DNA from: Eulemur rufifrons
Taxonomy: Eukaryota > Chordata > Mammalia > Primates > Lemuridae
Direction: 5' to 3'
NCBI RefSeq assembly: GCF_041146395.1
Contig: NC_090985.1
Location: 347,501 to 411,500, forward strand
Length of the DNA stretch: 64,000 nt
Below, in pieces: positions 26,860 through 39,424 of the stretch. The notes under the pieces were generated by a model, which worked only from the letters and a program-made list of their open reading frames with translations, did no database searches and was not told the origin of the DNA. The first letter of the stretch is position 1. Each line of letters opens with the position of its first letter. A program made the translations under genes and the position numbers.

Positions 26860-27900
26860 TGAATATCCTTATCTTTATTTATATAAGTTCAATAAAAATA
26901 TGCTGTCTCTTTACAAGCAGGATACAATTGGAAACACTGGCCATATTACCAAGGATTTGACTGAAGTGTCATATATAAGAATATGCATAAAATGCCAGTG
27001 TTCCTAGCCTTACAGTGAATGAGTAAAAATTGTCACTTCCTGGCAGGTCCGAGAACCTTAAGACTATAAGTAACACCTAAAGCCTGCCTTGGTTTGGCTT
27101 CCTCCTCTCAAGAAGTTCTAAAATCCGAGATTCCTATATGATCAACGTGGACAGAGAAAATCATGCTTCTAAGGAAAACTGAAGCACACCTGCTAGTAGA
27201 TTGAAGCCCTGTGCACTGTGTTCAAGTCCTTGTTATCTACCTGTAGCCTGGAATGGATCCTAAATCCCCTGATTTCCTCCAATATTTGGCTACAACTAAA
27301 TGCTGCTAAAGTCCCTGGGATCTCGCCCACCAGCAAAGCAGGGATACTCCAGGGCCATTCATGGAACACGACCCCTATCCAGATTAACCAACTAAGAGAA
27401 TTAAATATTCAGATTGGAGAGGAGTTAGATATGAAGATTGGAGGTGTGGGTGACACTGGGGCTACGCTGTCTATCCTTAGCCCCGACACACTGTCTCTGT
27501 GCCCTCCCTGGGGTTCTGAATTCATCTAGATGGTTGCAGTGGCCAACGAATCTATGACAGTTCCTAAATCTCTACCTATCTTCCAACTAGGACCCCTCGT
27601 GACAGCCCCCATACATCTCCTGGATAGGGACTTCTTAAAAACCTACCAGGCCCATACTTCCTTCTCCCAACTAGGGGAAATAACGCTTGAGTTATTTTCA
27701 TCAGGAGACTTTTCCACTCAATGGCTTTTACCCAAATTCCCATCCATTCAGTTAGCCTCGCCACCACTACCCACCCTGCTCCGTAAGAGCCAGGTGGGAG
27801 TCTGGGCACAATCCAACACCGACGATAACCCTCAGGTTGTGAAGATGACAGTTGTGTACACTCCCGAGGACGCGATTCACCCCAGGAGTCAACCCCAGTG
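26860..27900 (+). pseudogene. Class I endogenous retrovirus, pol (protease/early RT) fragment
   Basis: The frame from 27218 contains the retroviral aspartic protease active-site triad D-T-G in the form DTGATLS, at about 27452. It is interrupted by an in-frame TAG at 27527-27529 and stays in the same phase to about 27900. That second part has a protease-end-like 'hLLDRDFL' block and then a stretch resembling the start of reverse transcriptase. Upstream sequence to about 26860 also looks like ERV internal DNA. The rest of pol, gag, env and clear LTRs are missing. It is an old, inactive relic. The downstream boundary meets a CpG-rich segment and then the CCAAT repeat array. Confidence 0.7.
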
Positions 27901-27979
27901 AAGGAGTGAGATGGGGAAGGTTTCTGTGGTCCTGCGTTGGACGAGGTTCTGCTTGGGATGACCGTGTGGTCAGAAACCT

Positions 27980-28540
27980 TTCCCATGCCGTGAACAGAGC
28001 TGCCGAAGCCACCAGGGCGCAGCGGGGTCCCCAGATGCCCTCGCGGGTCGTTGCAGCCCAGCCGCTGCGTGCGTTAGACCAGCCCCGCCGCGCAGGTGGC
28101 GTCGCTGCCGCTGCCCACACTCCCGCCGCACCTGGGTCACGTGACAAACCTAAGCTCTTGCGGCGGCGACGCTCTGACACACGCGTCTTCAGAAAGCCCC
28201 CGGCCGGCCCGGCCCGATGCACTGGACTCAATTTCCCGTTCTCAGCTGTTTCCAGGTCCCGACCGCGCCCCACCCCTCGGGCCCTAATGAGCCTCCTCTC
28301 ATCTGGGCTGGGCTCGGCGTCCTCCCCACCCTGCCTCAGCCGTTCTCACAGGCATCTGCCGGAAGCCCCAGACCGCGCCGGCCAACTCTCCACAGCCGAC
28401 CCGCAGCGGACGCGACCCGGCACTGATGCGTATTTCACAGGTGCTTGGACGCTTCCCAGGCACGGCTCGTGGCGCTGCCCGGCCCCTCCGCTGCCGTTGG
28501 GTTCCCCCCGTGGACTAGGGGGACCAGGCCGGCTGCAGCC
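27980..28540. promoter_or_regulatory. CpG-rich segment with a palindromic E-box
   Basis: CpG density rises sharply between the retroviral relic and the repeat array. The 10-bp palindrome GTCACGTGAC at 28136-28145 is an ideal CACGTG E-box of the kind bound by USF or MiT/TFE factors. No TATA box and no clear exon were found. Its place 0.6 kb before the first CCAAT repeats suggests a promoter or enhancer core, by inference. Confidence 0.4.
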
Positions 28541-28734
28541 GCTGCCCTGGACGGGTCTGGCTCAGAGGCAGAATGCGGACAAATTTGTACCTGAAAGCCC
28601 ATCCTTCAAGACGACCCGAGCAGCTGCAGGGTCTGATTTTAACATGGAGCCCAGAGGCCATTTGCTGACTGGAGGCCGCGCTCAAGCCGCGCCTGCACCG
28701 CACTGGAGTTCCCCAGAACCTGAGCATTGGATCA

Positions 28735-31700
28735 GCTTTAGCACGTCTAGAGCTCAGCTGCATTAAGGAATTAGAACTCAGCTGCACTGAACAATCAGAC
28801 TCAGCCACACTGACCAATCACATTGAACTGCATTAACCAATCAGACTCAGCTGCATTGCCCAAACAGGACTCAGCAACACTGACCAATCAGACTCAGCAG
28901 CATTGAGCAATTAGAAGTAAGCCACACTGAGCAATCATATGCAGCTGCACTGACCAATCAGACTCAGCTGCATTGACCAATCAGACTCAGCCACGTTGAC
29001 CAATCAGGACACAACCACACTAACCAATCAGATTCAGCCACATTGACCAATCAGGACTCAGCCACACTGACCAATCACGCTCAGCCGAATTGTCCAATCA
29101 GACTCAGCTGCATTGGCCAATCAGGACTCAGCCTCACTGTGCAATCAGACGCTGCCACACTGACCAATCAGGACTCAGCCGAATAGACCAATCAGACTCA
29201 GCTGCAGTGGCCAATCAGAACTGAGCTGCACTGACCAGTCAGACTCAGCCTGAGAGATCAATTAGTACTCAGCCTCATTTACCAATCAGAATCAGCCACA
29301 CTGGCCAATCAGATTCAGTCACACTGATTAGTCAGACGCAGCCACATTGACCATTCAGACTCAGTCACGTTGACCAATGAGGACTCAGCAGCACTGACCA
29401 ATCAGATTCAGCCGCATTGACCAATCAGATTCAGCCACACTGATTAGTCAGACGCAGCCACATTGACCATTCAGAATCAGCCACGTTGACCAATGAGGAC
29501 TCAGCAGCACTGACCAATCAGATTCAGCCACACTGATTAGTCAGGACTCAGCCACAATGACCAATCAGATTTAGCCACACTGACTAATCAGATACAGCCG
29601 CATTGACCAATCGGGTTCAGGCGCTGTGACCAAGCAGATTAGGCCACACTGACTTGTCAGACGCAGTCACATTGACCATTCAGACTTAGCAGCACTGACC
29701 AATCAGATTCAGCCACACTGACTAGTCAGGACTCAACCACACTGACCAATCAGATTCAGCCACAATGACTATTCCGATTCAGACGCATTGACCAATCAGA
29801 TTCAGCTACGTTGACCAATCAGGACTCATCAGAACTGAGCAATAAGACGCGGCCAAATTGACCAATCAGATTCAGCTTAACTGGCCAATCAGGACTCAGC
29901 TGAATAGACCAATCAGACTCAGCTGCACTGGACAATAGACGCAGCCACATTGAGAATTCAGACTCAGCCACTTTGACCAATTAGGACTCACTCTCACAGA
30001 CCAATTAGGACTCAGCCGCAGAGACCAATCAGATTCAGCAACACGCATTAAGCATTCAGACTAAGCCATGTTGACCAATAAGGACTCCGCAGCACTGACC
30101 AATCAGATTCAGCCACATTGACTAATCACACGCAGCCGCATTAAGCAATCAGACTCAGCGACTTTGACCAATTAGGATGCAGCAGCATTGACCAATCAGA
30201 TTCAGCCACACTGACCAATCAGATTTAGCGACACTCACTAATCAGACGAAGCCACGTTGACCAATCAGGACTCTGCAGCCCTGACCAATCACATTCAGCC
30301 GCATTGGTAAAGCACGTTCACATGCATTGACCAATCAGATTCAGCCGCACTGACCAATCAGATTCAGCCACACTGACTAATTAGGACTCAGCCCCATTGA
30401 CGAATCAGATTCATCCCGACTGACCAATCAGAATTCAGCAGCACTGACCAATCAGATTCAGCCACACTGACTAGTGAGGACTCCGCCAAATTGACCAATG
30501 AGGATTAAGAAAAATTGTCCAATAAACTCAGCCAAGTTGACCAATCATGACTCAGAAACACTGACCAATCACATTCAGCCGCATTGACCAATCACGTTCA
30601 GCCACTCTGACCAATAATTCTCATCTAGGTTGACCAATCAGGACTCCGGAGCCATGGCCAATGAGATTCAGCCACACTAACTAATCATGAATCAGCCACA
30701 CTGACCAATCAGATACTGCCACGCTGACTAATCAGAAGCAGGCACATTGAGCATTCAGGCTCAGCCACTTTGACCAATGAGGACTCAGCAGCACTGACCA
30801 ATCAATTTCAGCCGTATTGGTAAAGCACGTTCAGCCGTGCTGACCAATCAGATTTAGCAACACTGAATAATCAGACGCAGTCTCATTCAGACATCAGTCT
30901 CAAACACGGTGACCAATGAGGACTCACCCGCACTGACCACTCAGATTCAGCCACACTGACTTGTCAGGAATCAGCCAATCAGATTCATCCACACTGACTA
31001 ATCAGTCGCAGCTGCATTCAGCATTCAGACTCAGCCACGTTGACCAATGAGGATTCAGCAGCACTCACCAATCAGATTCAGCCACACTTAGTAGTCAGGA
31101 CGCAGCCACACTGACCAATCAGATTCAACCACACTAATGAGAAGCAGCCACATTGAGCATTCAGGCTCAGCCACTTTGACCAATGAGGACTCAGCAACAC
31201 TGACCAGTCAGATTCAGCGACACTGACTAGTCTGGACTCAGACACACCTACCAATCAGATTCAGCCACACTAAATAATCAGCCGCAGCCACATTGAGCAA
31301 TCCGACTCAGCCACGTAGACCAATCAGGACTCACCCGTACTCACCAATCAGATTCAGCCACACTGACCAATGAGATTCAGCCACACTGACTAAGCAGACG
31401 CAGCCGCATTGAGCACTCAGACTCAGCCACGTTGACCAATGAGGTCTCCGCAGCATGGACCAATCAGATTCAGCCACATTTACTTGTCAGGACTGAGTTA
31501 CACTGACCAACGAGATTCAACGACACTCAGTAATCAGACGCAGCCACGTTGACCAATCAGGACTCATCCAAATTGACCAATCAGATTCAGCAACACTGAC
31601 TTATCAGGACTCATTAAATTGACTAATCAGACGCAGCCACATTGAGCATTCAGACTCACCCACGTTGACCAATAGGACTGAGAAGCATTGTCCAATAAGA

Positions 31701-34700
31701 TTCAGCCACACTGACTAGTCAGGACTCAGTCACACCGACCAATCAGATTCTGCCACACTTATTAATGAGATGCAGCCGTATTCAGTATTCAGACTCAACC
31801 ACGTTGACCAATGAGGAGTCAGCAGACCTGACCAATCAGATTCAGCCACACTGAGTAGTCAGGAATCAGCCACACTGACCAATCAGTATCAGCCACACTG
31901 ACTAATCAGACGCAGCCGCATTGAGCACTCAGACTCAGCCACGTTGCCCAATGAGGACTGAGCATCACTGACCAATCAGATTCAGCCACACTGACTAGTC
32001 AGGACTCAGCTACACCGACCAATCAGATTGAGCCACACTGACTAATCACACGCAGCTCCATTGAGCATTCAGACTCAGCCACTTTGACCAATGAGGACTC
32101 CGCAGAACTGACCAATCAGATTCTGCAACACTGACTAATCAGACGGAGCTGCATTGAGCATTCAGACTCAGCCACGTTGACTAATGAATACTCCGCATCA
32201 TGGACCAATCAGATTCAGCCACACTGACTAATGAGGACTCAGCTACATTGACCAAACAGATTCAGGCACGAAGACTAATCAGACGCAGCCGCATTGAGCA
32301 TTCAGACACAGCCACGTTGACCAATCAGGACTCAGCAGCACGGACCAATCAGATTCAGCCACACTGACTAGTCAGGACTCAGCTACACCTACCAATAGAT
32401 TCAGCCACATTGACTAATCAGACGCAGCCGCATTGAGCATTCAGATTCATCCACGGTCACCAGTCAGGACTCGGTAGCAATGACCAATCAGTTTCAGCCA
32501 CACTGACTAGTCAGGACTCATCCACACTGACCAATCAGATTCAGCCACACTGACTAATCAGTTGCAGCCGCATTCAGCATTTAGACTCAACCACGTTAAC
32601 CAATGAGGACTCAGCAGCACTGACCAATCAGATTCAGCCACACTGAGTAGTCAGGACCCAGCCACACTGACCAATCAGATTCAGTCACACTGACTAATCA
32701 GAAGCCGCCACATTGAACATTCAGGCTCAGCCACTTTGACCAATGAGGATTCAGCAATACTGACCAGTCAGATTCAGCCACACTAAATAATCAGACGCAG
32801 CCGCATTGAGCAATCCGACTCAGCCATGTAGACCAATGAGGACTCACCCGTACTCACCAATCAGATTCAGCCACACTGACCAATGAGATTCAGCCACACT
32901 GACTCATCAGTTTCAGCTGCACTCACCAATCAGATTCAGCCACACTGACTAGTCAGCACTCAGCCACACTGACCAATCAGATTCAGCCACACTGATTACT
33001 CTGACTCAGCCTCATGGAGCAATCAGACTGAGCCACATTGACCAATCAAGACGCAGCCATGTTGACCAATGAGATTCAGACACACTGACTAGTCAGGACA
33101 CAGCCACACTGACCAATCAGATTCAGCAACACTGACTAATCAGGACTCAGTTGCGTTGAGCAATCAGACTCAGCCACATTGACCAAGAGGACTTAGCCAC
33201 ACTGACCCATCAGGGCTCAGCCTCACTGACCAATCAGGACTCAGCCACCCTAACCAATCAGGTTTAGCTGCATTGAGCAATTAGAAGTAACCCACAGCGA
33301 CCAGCAGACTCAGCTGCATTGACCAATCAGACTCATCTGTATTGACCAATCAGACTCAGCCACACGGACCAATCAGCACTCAGCTTGACCAATCAGATTC
33401 AGCTGCATTATCCAATCAGACTCAGCGGCAATGACCAATGACACTCAGCCAAATTTACCAATAAGACTCAGCTGCCCTGGCCAGTCAGAACTCAGCTGCA
33501 CTGCCCAATCAGATTCAGCTGCACTGACCAATGAGACTCAGCTGCATTGACCAATCTTACTCAGCTGCACGGACCTATCAGGTCTCAGTTTCACCAATCA
33601 GACTCAGCTGCATTAACCAGTCAGACTCAGCTGCACTGACCAATGAGGACTCAGCCACACTGACCAATCAGGACTCACCAGCACTGACCAATCAGATTGA
33701 GCCACACTGACTAATCAGACTCAGCAGTACTGAGCAATCAGATTCAACGACACTTACTACTCAGGACTCCGCCACACTGTCCAATCAGATTTAGCCTATC
33801 TAACTAATCAAGACTAAGCCACAATGACGAATCAGACTCAGCCACGTTGACCAATCAAGATTCAGCAGCGCTGACCAATCTGATTCAGCCATATTGTCCA
33901 TTCAGGATTCAGCCACAGTGACCAATAAGATTCAGCCGCATTGGTCAATCAGGTTCAGCTGCACTAACCAATCAGATTCAGCCACACTGACTAATCAGAC
34001 ACATCTGCATTGAGCATTCAGACTCAGCCACGTTGAGCAATCAGGACTCAGCAGCACTGACCAATCAGTTTGAGGCACACTGACTAGTCAGGATTCAGCC
34101 TCCCTGACCAATCAGATTCAGCCACACTCACTAGTCAGGACTCATCGACACTGACCAATCAGGTTCAGTCAAACTGACTAATCAGACGCAGCTGCATTTA
34201 CCATTCAGACTCAGCCACGTTGACCAATGAGGACTCAGCAGCACTGACCAATCAGATTCAGCCACACTCAGTAGTCCGTACTCAGTCACAATGACCAATC
34301 AGATTAAGCAAAATTCACTGATCAGACGCAGCCACGTTGACCAACCAGGACTCATCCAAAGTGACCAATCAGATTCAGCAACACTAACTAATCAGACGCA
34401 GCTGCATTGTGCATTCAGACTCAGCCATGTTGATCAATGAGTACTCAGCAGCACGGACCAATCAGATTTAGCCACAATGACTAGTCAGGACTCAGCCACA
34501 CTGACCAATCAGATACAGCAACACTGACTAAACACACACAGCCGCATTGAGCATTCAGACTCAGCCACGTTCACCAATGAGGAGTCAGCAGCACTGACCA
34601 ATCAGATTCAGCCACACTGAGTAGTCAGGACTCAGCCACACTGACCAATCAGATTCAGCCACACTAAATAATCAGACTCTGCTGCATTGAGCACTCAGAC

Positions 34701-36905
34701 TCAGCCACGTTGACCACTCAGGACTCACCCGCACTCACCAGTCAGATTCACCCAAACTGACTAGTCAGGACTCAGGCACACTGACCAATCAGATTCAGCC
34801 ACACTAAGCACTCAGACTCAGCCACGTTGACCAATCAGGACTCACACACACTCACCAATCAGATTCAGCCACATTGACTCATCAGGTTCAGCCACACTCA
34901 CGAATCAGATTCAGCCACACTGACTAGTCACGACTCGGCCACACTGACCAATCAGATTCAGCTGCATTGAGCAATCAGACTCAGCCACGTTGACCAATGA
35001 GGACTCACCCGCACTGACCAATCAGATTCAGCCACACTGAGTAATCAGACGTAGCCGCACTGAGCATACAGACTCAGCCACGTTGACCATTGAGGACTGA
35101 GCAGTACTGACCAATCAGATTCAGCCACACTTAGTAGTCAGGACTCAGCCACACCTACCAATCAATTCAGCCACACTGACTAATCAGACGCAGCCGCATT
35201 GAGCTTTCAGACTCAGCCACTTTGACCAATCAGAGCTCAGCAGCACTGACCAATCAGACTTAGCCAAATTGACGAATCAGCTTCAGCCTCACTGGCCAAT
35301 CAGGACTTAGCCAAATAAACCAATCAGACTCAGCTGAACTAGCCAACCTGACGCAGACGCATGGAGCGCTCAGACTCAGCCACGTTGACCAATGAGGACT
35401 CAGTCTCACAGACCATTTAGAACTCCTTCGCAGTGACCAATCAGATTCAGCCACACTGACTAATCAGACACAGCCGCATTGAGCACGCAGACTCAGCCAC
35501 GTTAACCAATGAAGACTCGGCAGCACTGAGCAATCAGATTCAGCCACCTAGAGTAGTCAGGACTCAGCGACACCGACCAATCAATCAGATTCAGCCACAC
35601 TGACTAATCTGACGCAGCCGCATTAAGCATTCAGACTCAGCCACGTTGACCAATGAGGACTCCGCAGCCCTGACCAATCAGATTCAGCCACATTTACTTG
35701 TCAGGACTGAGCCACACTGACATATGAGATTCAACGACACTCACTAATCAGATGCAGCCACGTTGACCAATCAGGACTCATCCAAATTGACCAATCAGAT
35801 TCAGCTACACTGATTTATCAGGACTCATCCAAATTGACCATCAGACACAGCCACATTGAGCATTCAGACTCACCCACGTTGACAAATGAGGACTGAGAAG
35901 CATTGTCCAATAAGATTCAGCCACACTGACTAGTCAGGACTCAGTCACAACGACCAATCAGATTCTGCCACACTGATTAATGAGACGAAGCCGTATTCAG
36001 TATTCAGATTCAGCTACGTTGACCAATGAGGAGTCAGCAGCGCTGACCAATCAGATTCAGCCACACTGAGTAGTCAGGAATCAGCCACACTGACCAATCA
36101 GAATCAGCCACACTGACTAATCAGATGCAGCCGCATTGAGCATGCAGACTCAGCCACGTTAACCAATGAGGACTCGGCATCACTGACCAATCAGATTCAG
36201 ACACACTTACTTGTCAGGACTCAGCCGCACTGACCAATCAGATTCAGCCACACTCACTAATGCGATGCAGCTGCATTGAGCACTCATACTCAGCCACGTT
36301 GACCAATGAGGACTGAGCATAACTGACCAATCAGATTCAGCCACACTGACTAGTCAGGACTCAGCTATACCGACCAATCAGATTCAGCCACACTGACTAA
36401 TGAGACGCAGCAGCATTCAGCATTTAGACTCAGTCACGTTGACCAATGAGGACTCAGCAGCACTGACCAATCAGATTCAGCCACACTGACTAATGAGACA
36501 CAGCCACATTAAGCATTCAGACTCAGCCACGTTCACCAAGGCGGAGTCGGCATCACTGACCAATCAGATTCGGCCACAGTGACTAATCAGAGGCAGCTGC
36601 ACTGAACATTCAGACTCGCCACGTTAACCAATGAGGACTCGGCAGCACTGACCAATCAGAGTCAGCCACACTGACCAATCAGATTCACCCTCACTGAATA
36701 ATCAGAAGCAGCCGCATTGAGCATTCAGATTCAGCCACCTTGACCAATGAGGACCTAGCAGCACTGACCAATCAGATTCAGCCACACTTAGTAGTCAGGA
36801 TTCAGCCACACTGACCAATCAGCTTCAACCACATTGACCAATCAGGATACAGCCACACTGACCAATCAGACTCAGCTGCACTGATCAATCCGACCAAGCC
36901 AGTGA
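28735..36905 (+). repeat. CCAAT-box minisatellite/satellite array 1 (about 8.2 kb)
   Basis: A degenerate head-to-tail repeat of 23 or 24 bp runs without interruption by any Alu or L1. The commonest unit is TGACCAATCAG followed by ATTCAGCCACAC; 24-bp units have an extra base (CAGGACTCAGCC). TGACCAATCAG matches the NF-Y consensus (pyrimidine, two purines, CCAAT, then C A/G). By eye I counted 16 CCAAT in 28741-29340 and 10 in 36421-36840, which extrapolates to about 200 sites among about 350 units, all on the plus strand. Other units carry eroded forms (CTAATCAG, CTAGTCAG, GCATTCAG, CAATGAGG). A six-unit, 140-bp order is frequent in the centre and right. Both edges decay gradually: 'actgaacaatcagac' on the left, 'ctgatcaatccgacc' on the right. 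Confidence 0.97.
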
Positions 36906-37110
36906 ATCCCTGCTTTGTATAATGAACCTGATCGGAGCCTGGGTGGGAACTTCTGCTGTGTAACCTGAGCCTTCCCTGTGCTCTCTGGAACGGCCACCCT
37001 ATCACACGGAAGGCAGGGTCTCTGGAATGAGTCTCTTTCCTCCAAACTCCTTTTTAGGGAACTTCTGTTCCCGACACGCAGGGGTCCCACAGGTTTTCCC
37101 CCAGCTGTCC
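36906..37110 (+). promoter_or_regulatory. Possible promoter/LTR-like end next to the array
   Basis: Immediately after the last CCAAT unit comes TATAAT at 36918-36923 in 'ctttgtataatgaacctg', then a pyrimidine-rich stretch ('agtctctttcctccaaactc') ending near 'ttctgttcccgacacg'. CCAAT boxes followed by a TATA-like box and such a leader resemble a retroviral U3/R organisation. I could not match a named LTR, so this is only a suggestion. Confidence 0.25.
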
Positions 37111-39420
37111 ATACCCGCGGGCCCGCCCAGCCCCGCTCTTCACCCTCCCTAGACCTCCCGCTCAGGCTGCAGCTCATCCTTGCCCGGGCTGCACGGGAGC
37201 TACTGGAGCCCTGAGGGCACGGACCTCTCTCGCTCCACAGTGGGCTGCACGGTAGCGGTGCCCTGCAGAGGCTGCTCAGCTCCCACTCATCAAAGGGCCC
37301 ATCCTCTGGCCCCCTGGGACACTGGGGAGCCAACACACTCCAGCTGAGTATCCTTGCTGAAGGCCAGGGACCCTGAGTCCCCACTGGGACCCCTGCTGGT
37401 GGCCTTTTGCGATCTAGCTTGAAAGCTGCCAGCTGTGCCAGCTTCCTCTGCCACGTGGCGCCCCTGCCTGCAACCCGCACAGCTCCCCACTGCCTCCTGC
37501 TGGTGTCCTTGGCTGGACTTTGGAACGTCCCAGTGGCCACTTCCCCTTGCTCCCCAATACCTCTGCTGCTTCCCGCCAGGACCCTGCTTGGCCAGGCCAG
37601 CGCTCTAGCATAGGTAGCTTCCTCTCCAGGGGCCTGGGCATCTTGAGGCTGGCAGGCGTCGGGCCAGCTGGCAGCCCCAGCACGTGGGGGGCTGTTGGCC
37701 TGCTGTGAGCCTACTGCTTGTACTCTGAGCCTTTCAATGTTGAGGGTCAGCTGTCTGCCCTGCGGCCAGCCAATTCTCACTAAGTCCCCACCTGCCAGGG
37801 TCAGAGGCCCCCACATGTGTCTCGAGCGTCTCCTGAGTTTGGCTTTTGTGTCCCTGGTGGATTTTGAGGTGCTTCGCAAGGTGCTCACAAGTGCTCACAA
37901 GCAGGAGCTTTCTTTGATCGCTGCCATATTGCCTCAGCTCCCCGACCCCCAGCAGCTGCCCACTCCAAACAAAATGATGGGGCACGTTGGGGAGGCCCAG
38001 GAACAGGCAGGGCTGGGACCAGGCAGGCGAGGCGCTGAGCTGGGTGGTTCTGTGCCCCAAACAGGAACCAGGTCGAGAGGCCCCTGTTCTGGCATCCGGC
38101 TGCTCGAGCCCCACGTGGCTCCAGTGAGAGGGCCCTGGCACTGTCGCTTGAGGACAGAGCCTGCCCTGGGCCAGGACCCCGGGAGGGGCTAAGCAGGCCC
38201 GAGGCTGCGGGCAGCCAAACCCCAGGGCCAGGGGCCAGGTGTGCTGTGGGCCGGGTGGTGTCCGATGGGCTGGTCCTGCCTTGGCTCTGCGGAGGGGGAG
38301 GGTGTGAATGGTGCTGCCTCTCCAGGGAGAGGCTGAACAGACGTCCAGGTGTTGCTGTGGCCGAGCATGACCGACCGCCCACTGCCAGCAGCCCCAGGCC
38401 ACCTGGAATGAAACTCCAAATCCCAGAGCCCCCTGGTGGGGGAGGGGGGTGAACGCTGAGGGAGGAGTCAGACCATGCAGAAGGGACGGAGAGGGGCCTG
38501 CAGGGCCTGGGGGCCGAGCAGAAGCCCCTTAGACCCTGCACAGTCCCATATCTGTGGATTGGGCACAGGGAGCTGCCCAGGAGCCCTGTGTCCCCGAGAC
38601 TCCTGCACCCCACAGCCACACCCCACCCCGCTGCCAAGTCAGCGTCCTGACACCCTCCTGGCCCAAAGCAGTAGCGCATGGCCTGGTCAGCCAGAGAGGC
38701 TTCCAGGAGGGAGAGCTGCCCCCCTCCCCACCCCACTGCTGCAGAAGGCGGAGGGGTAGGACAGGTGTGGACACAGGTCCCCCCGCTCCCCTCTCTAGGC
38801 TTCCCTGGGAGGCTTGGTCCCACCAGAGCCTGCCCCACACCTGGCTGTGTAGATCCTGCTGGTTAAAGAAGGCCCTGGGACTTTCTACCAGGTTCACATG
38901 GTTGGGGAGGACAGTGGGCCTCTGTAACCATCCTTTAGTAAAACTGAGTCCGTTCCATCCACGGAGCTCCAGGGCAGGTGGCACTCCCAAGATGTCATGT
39001 GGTGTCGCTGTGCCACCCAGGTGGCCACACCTCCTACTTGCCCCCTCCCTCCTCTGCCTGTGTGTCCATTTTCGCCTCTTTGTCTCCCCTGCTCTCTTCT
39101 CTCTCTGTCTCTGTCTCCCTCACTCTCCTGTCTCTGTCTCTCTCAGTAGGTGCAAGGCCAGCCACAGAGTCCAGAACCTGACAGGCGGGGAGTGGGCCCG
39201 CCCCAGCCAGCTCAGGTGTGAGCAGAGGGCAGGGGAATGGGCACCCTCGAGAGCCGGCCTCCTGTGGGGACCTCTGAGCTCCCAGCTGTGCACAGGGACC
39301 CTGGGCAGGGAGCTGAGCAGGGCAATTGGGGACCTGGCCCTCCGGTGACCACCCCTGGCAACTACTTGTGCCACTGGTAGAGCTGGTGCCATAGCGCCCC
39401 CCAAATTCACCTCCATAGGA
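37110..39420. other. GC-rich DNA without a recognised gene
   Basis: Unique-looking GC-rich sequence. The longest frame, 338 codons on the minus strand from 37888 to 36872, ends inside the satellite and has no domain. A CT-rich microsatellite-like run ('tctctctgtctctgtctccc') is at about 39095-39145. Confidence 0.4.
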
Positions 39421-39424
39421 ACCT

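Noticed and set aside
27852..28766. 304-codon plus-strand frame after the ERV relic
   Set aside because: It runs from retroviral DNA through the CpG segment into the satellite, so it is a chance open frame.
28735..36905. CRISPR-like array (regular repeats with spacers)
   Set aside because: Repeats are contiguous 23/24-bp units without unique spacers, in a vertebrate genome full of Alu and L1.
36872..37888. 338-codon minus-strand frame
   Set aside because: The last codons are satellite units, the composition is that of GC-rich DNA, and I recognise no domain. I could not exclude it without a search, but nothing supports it.
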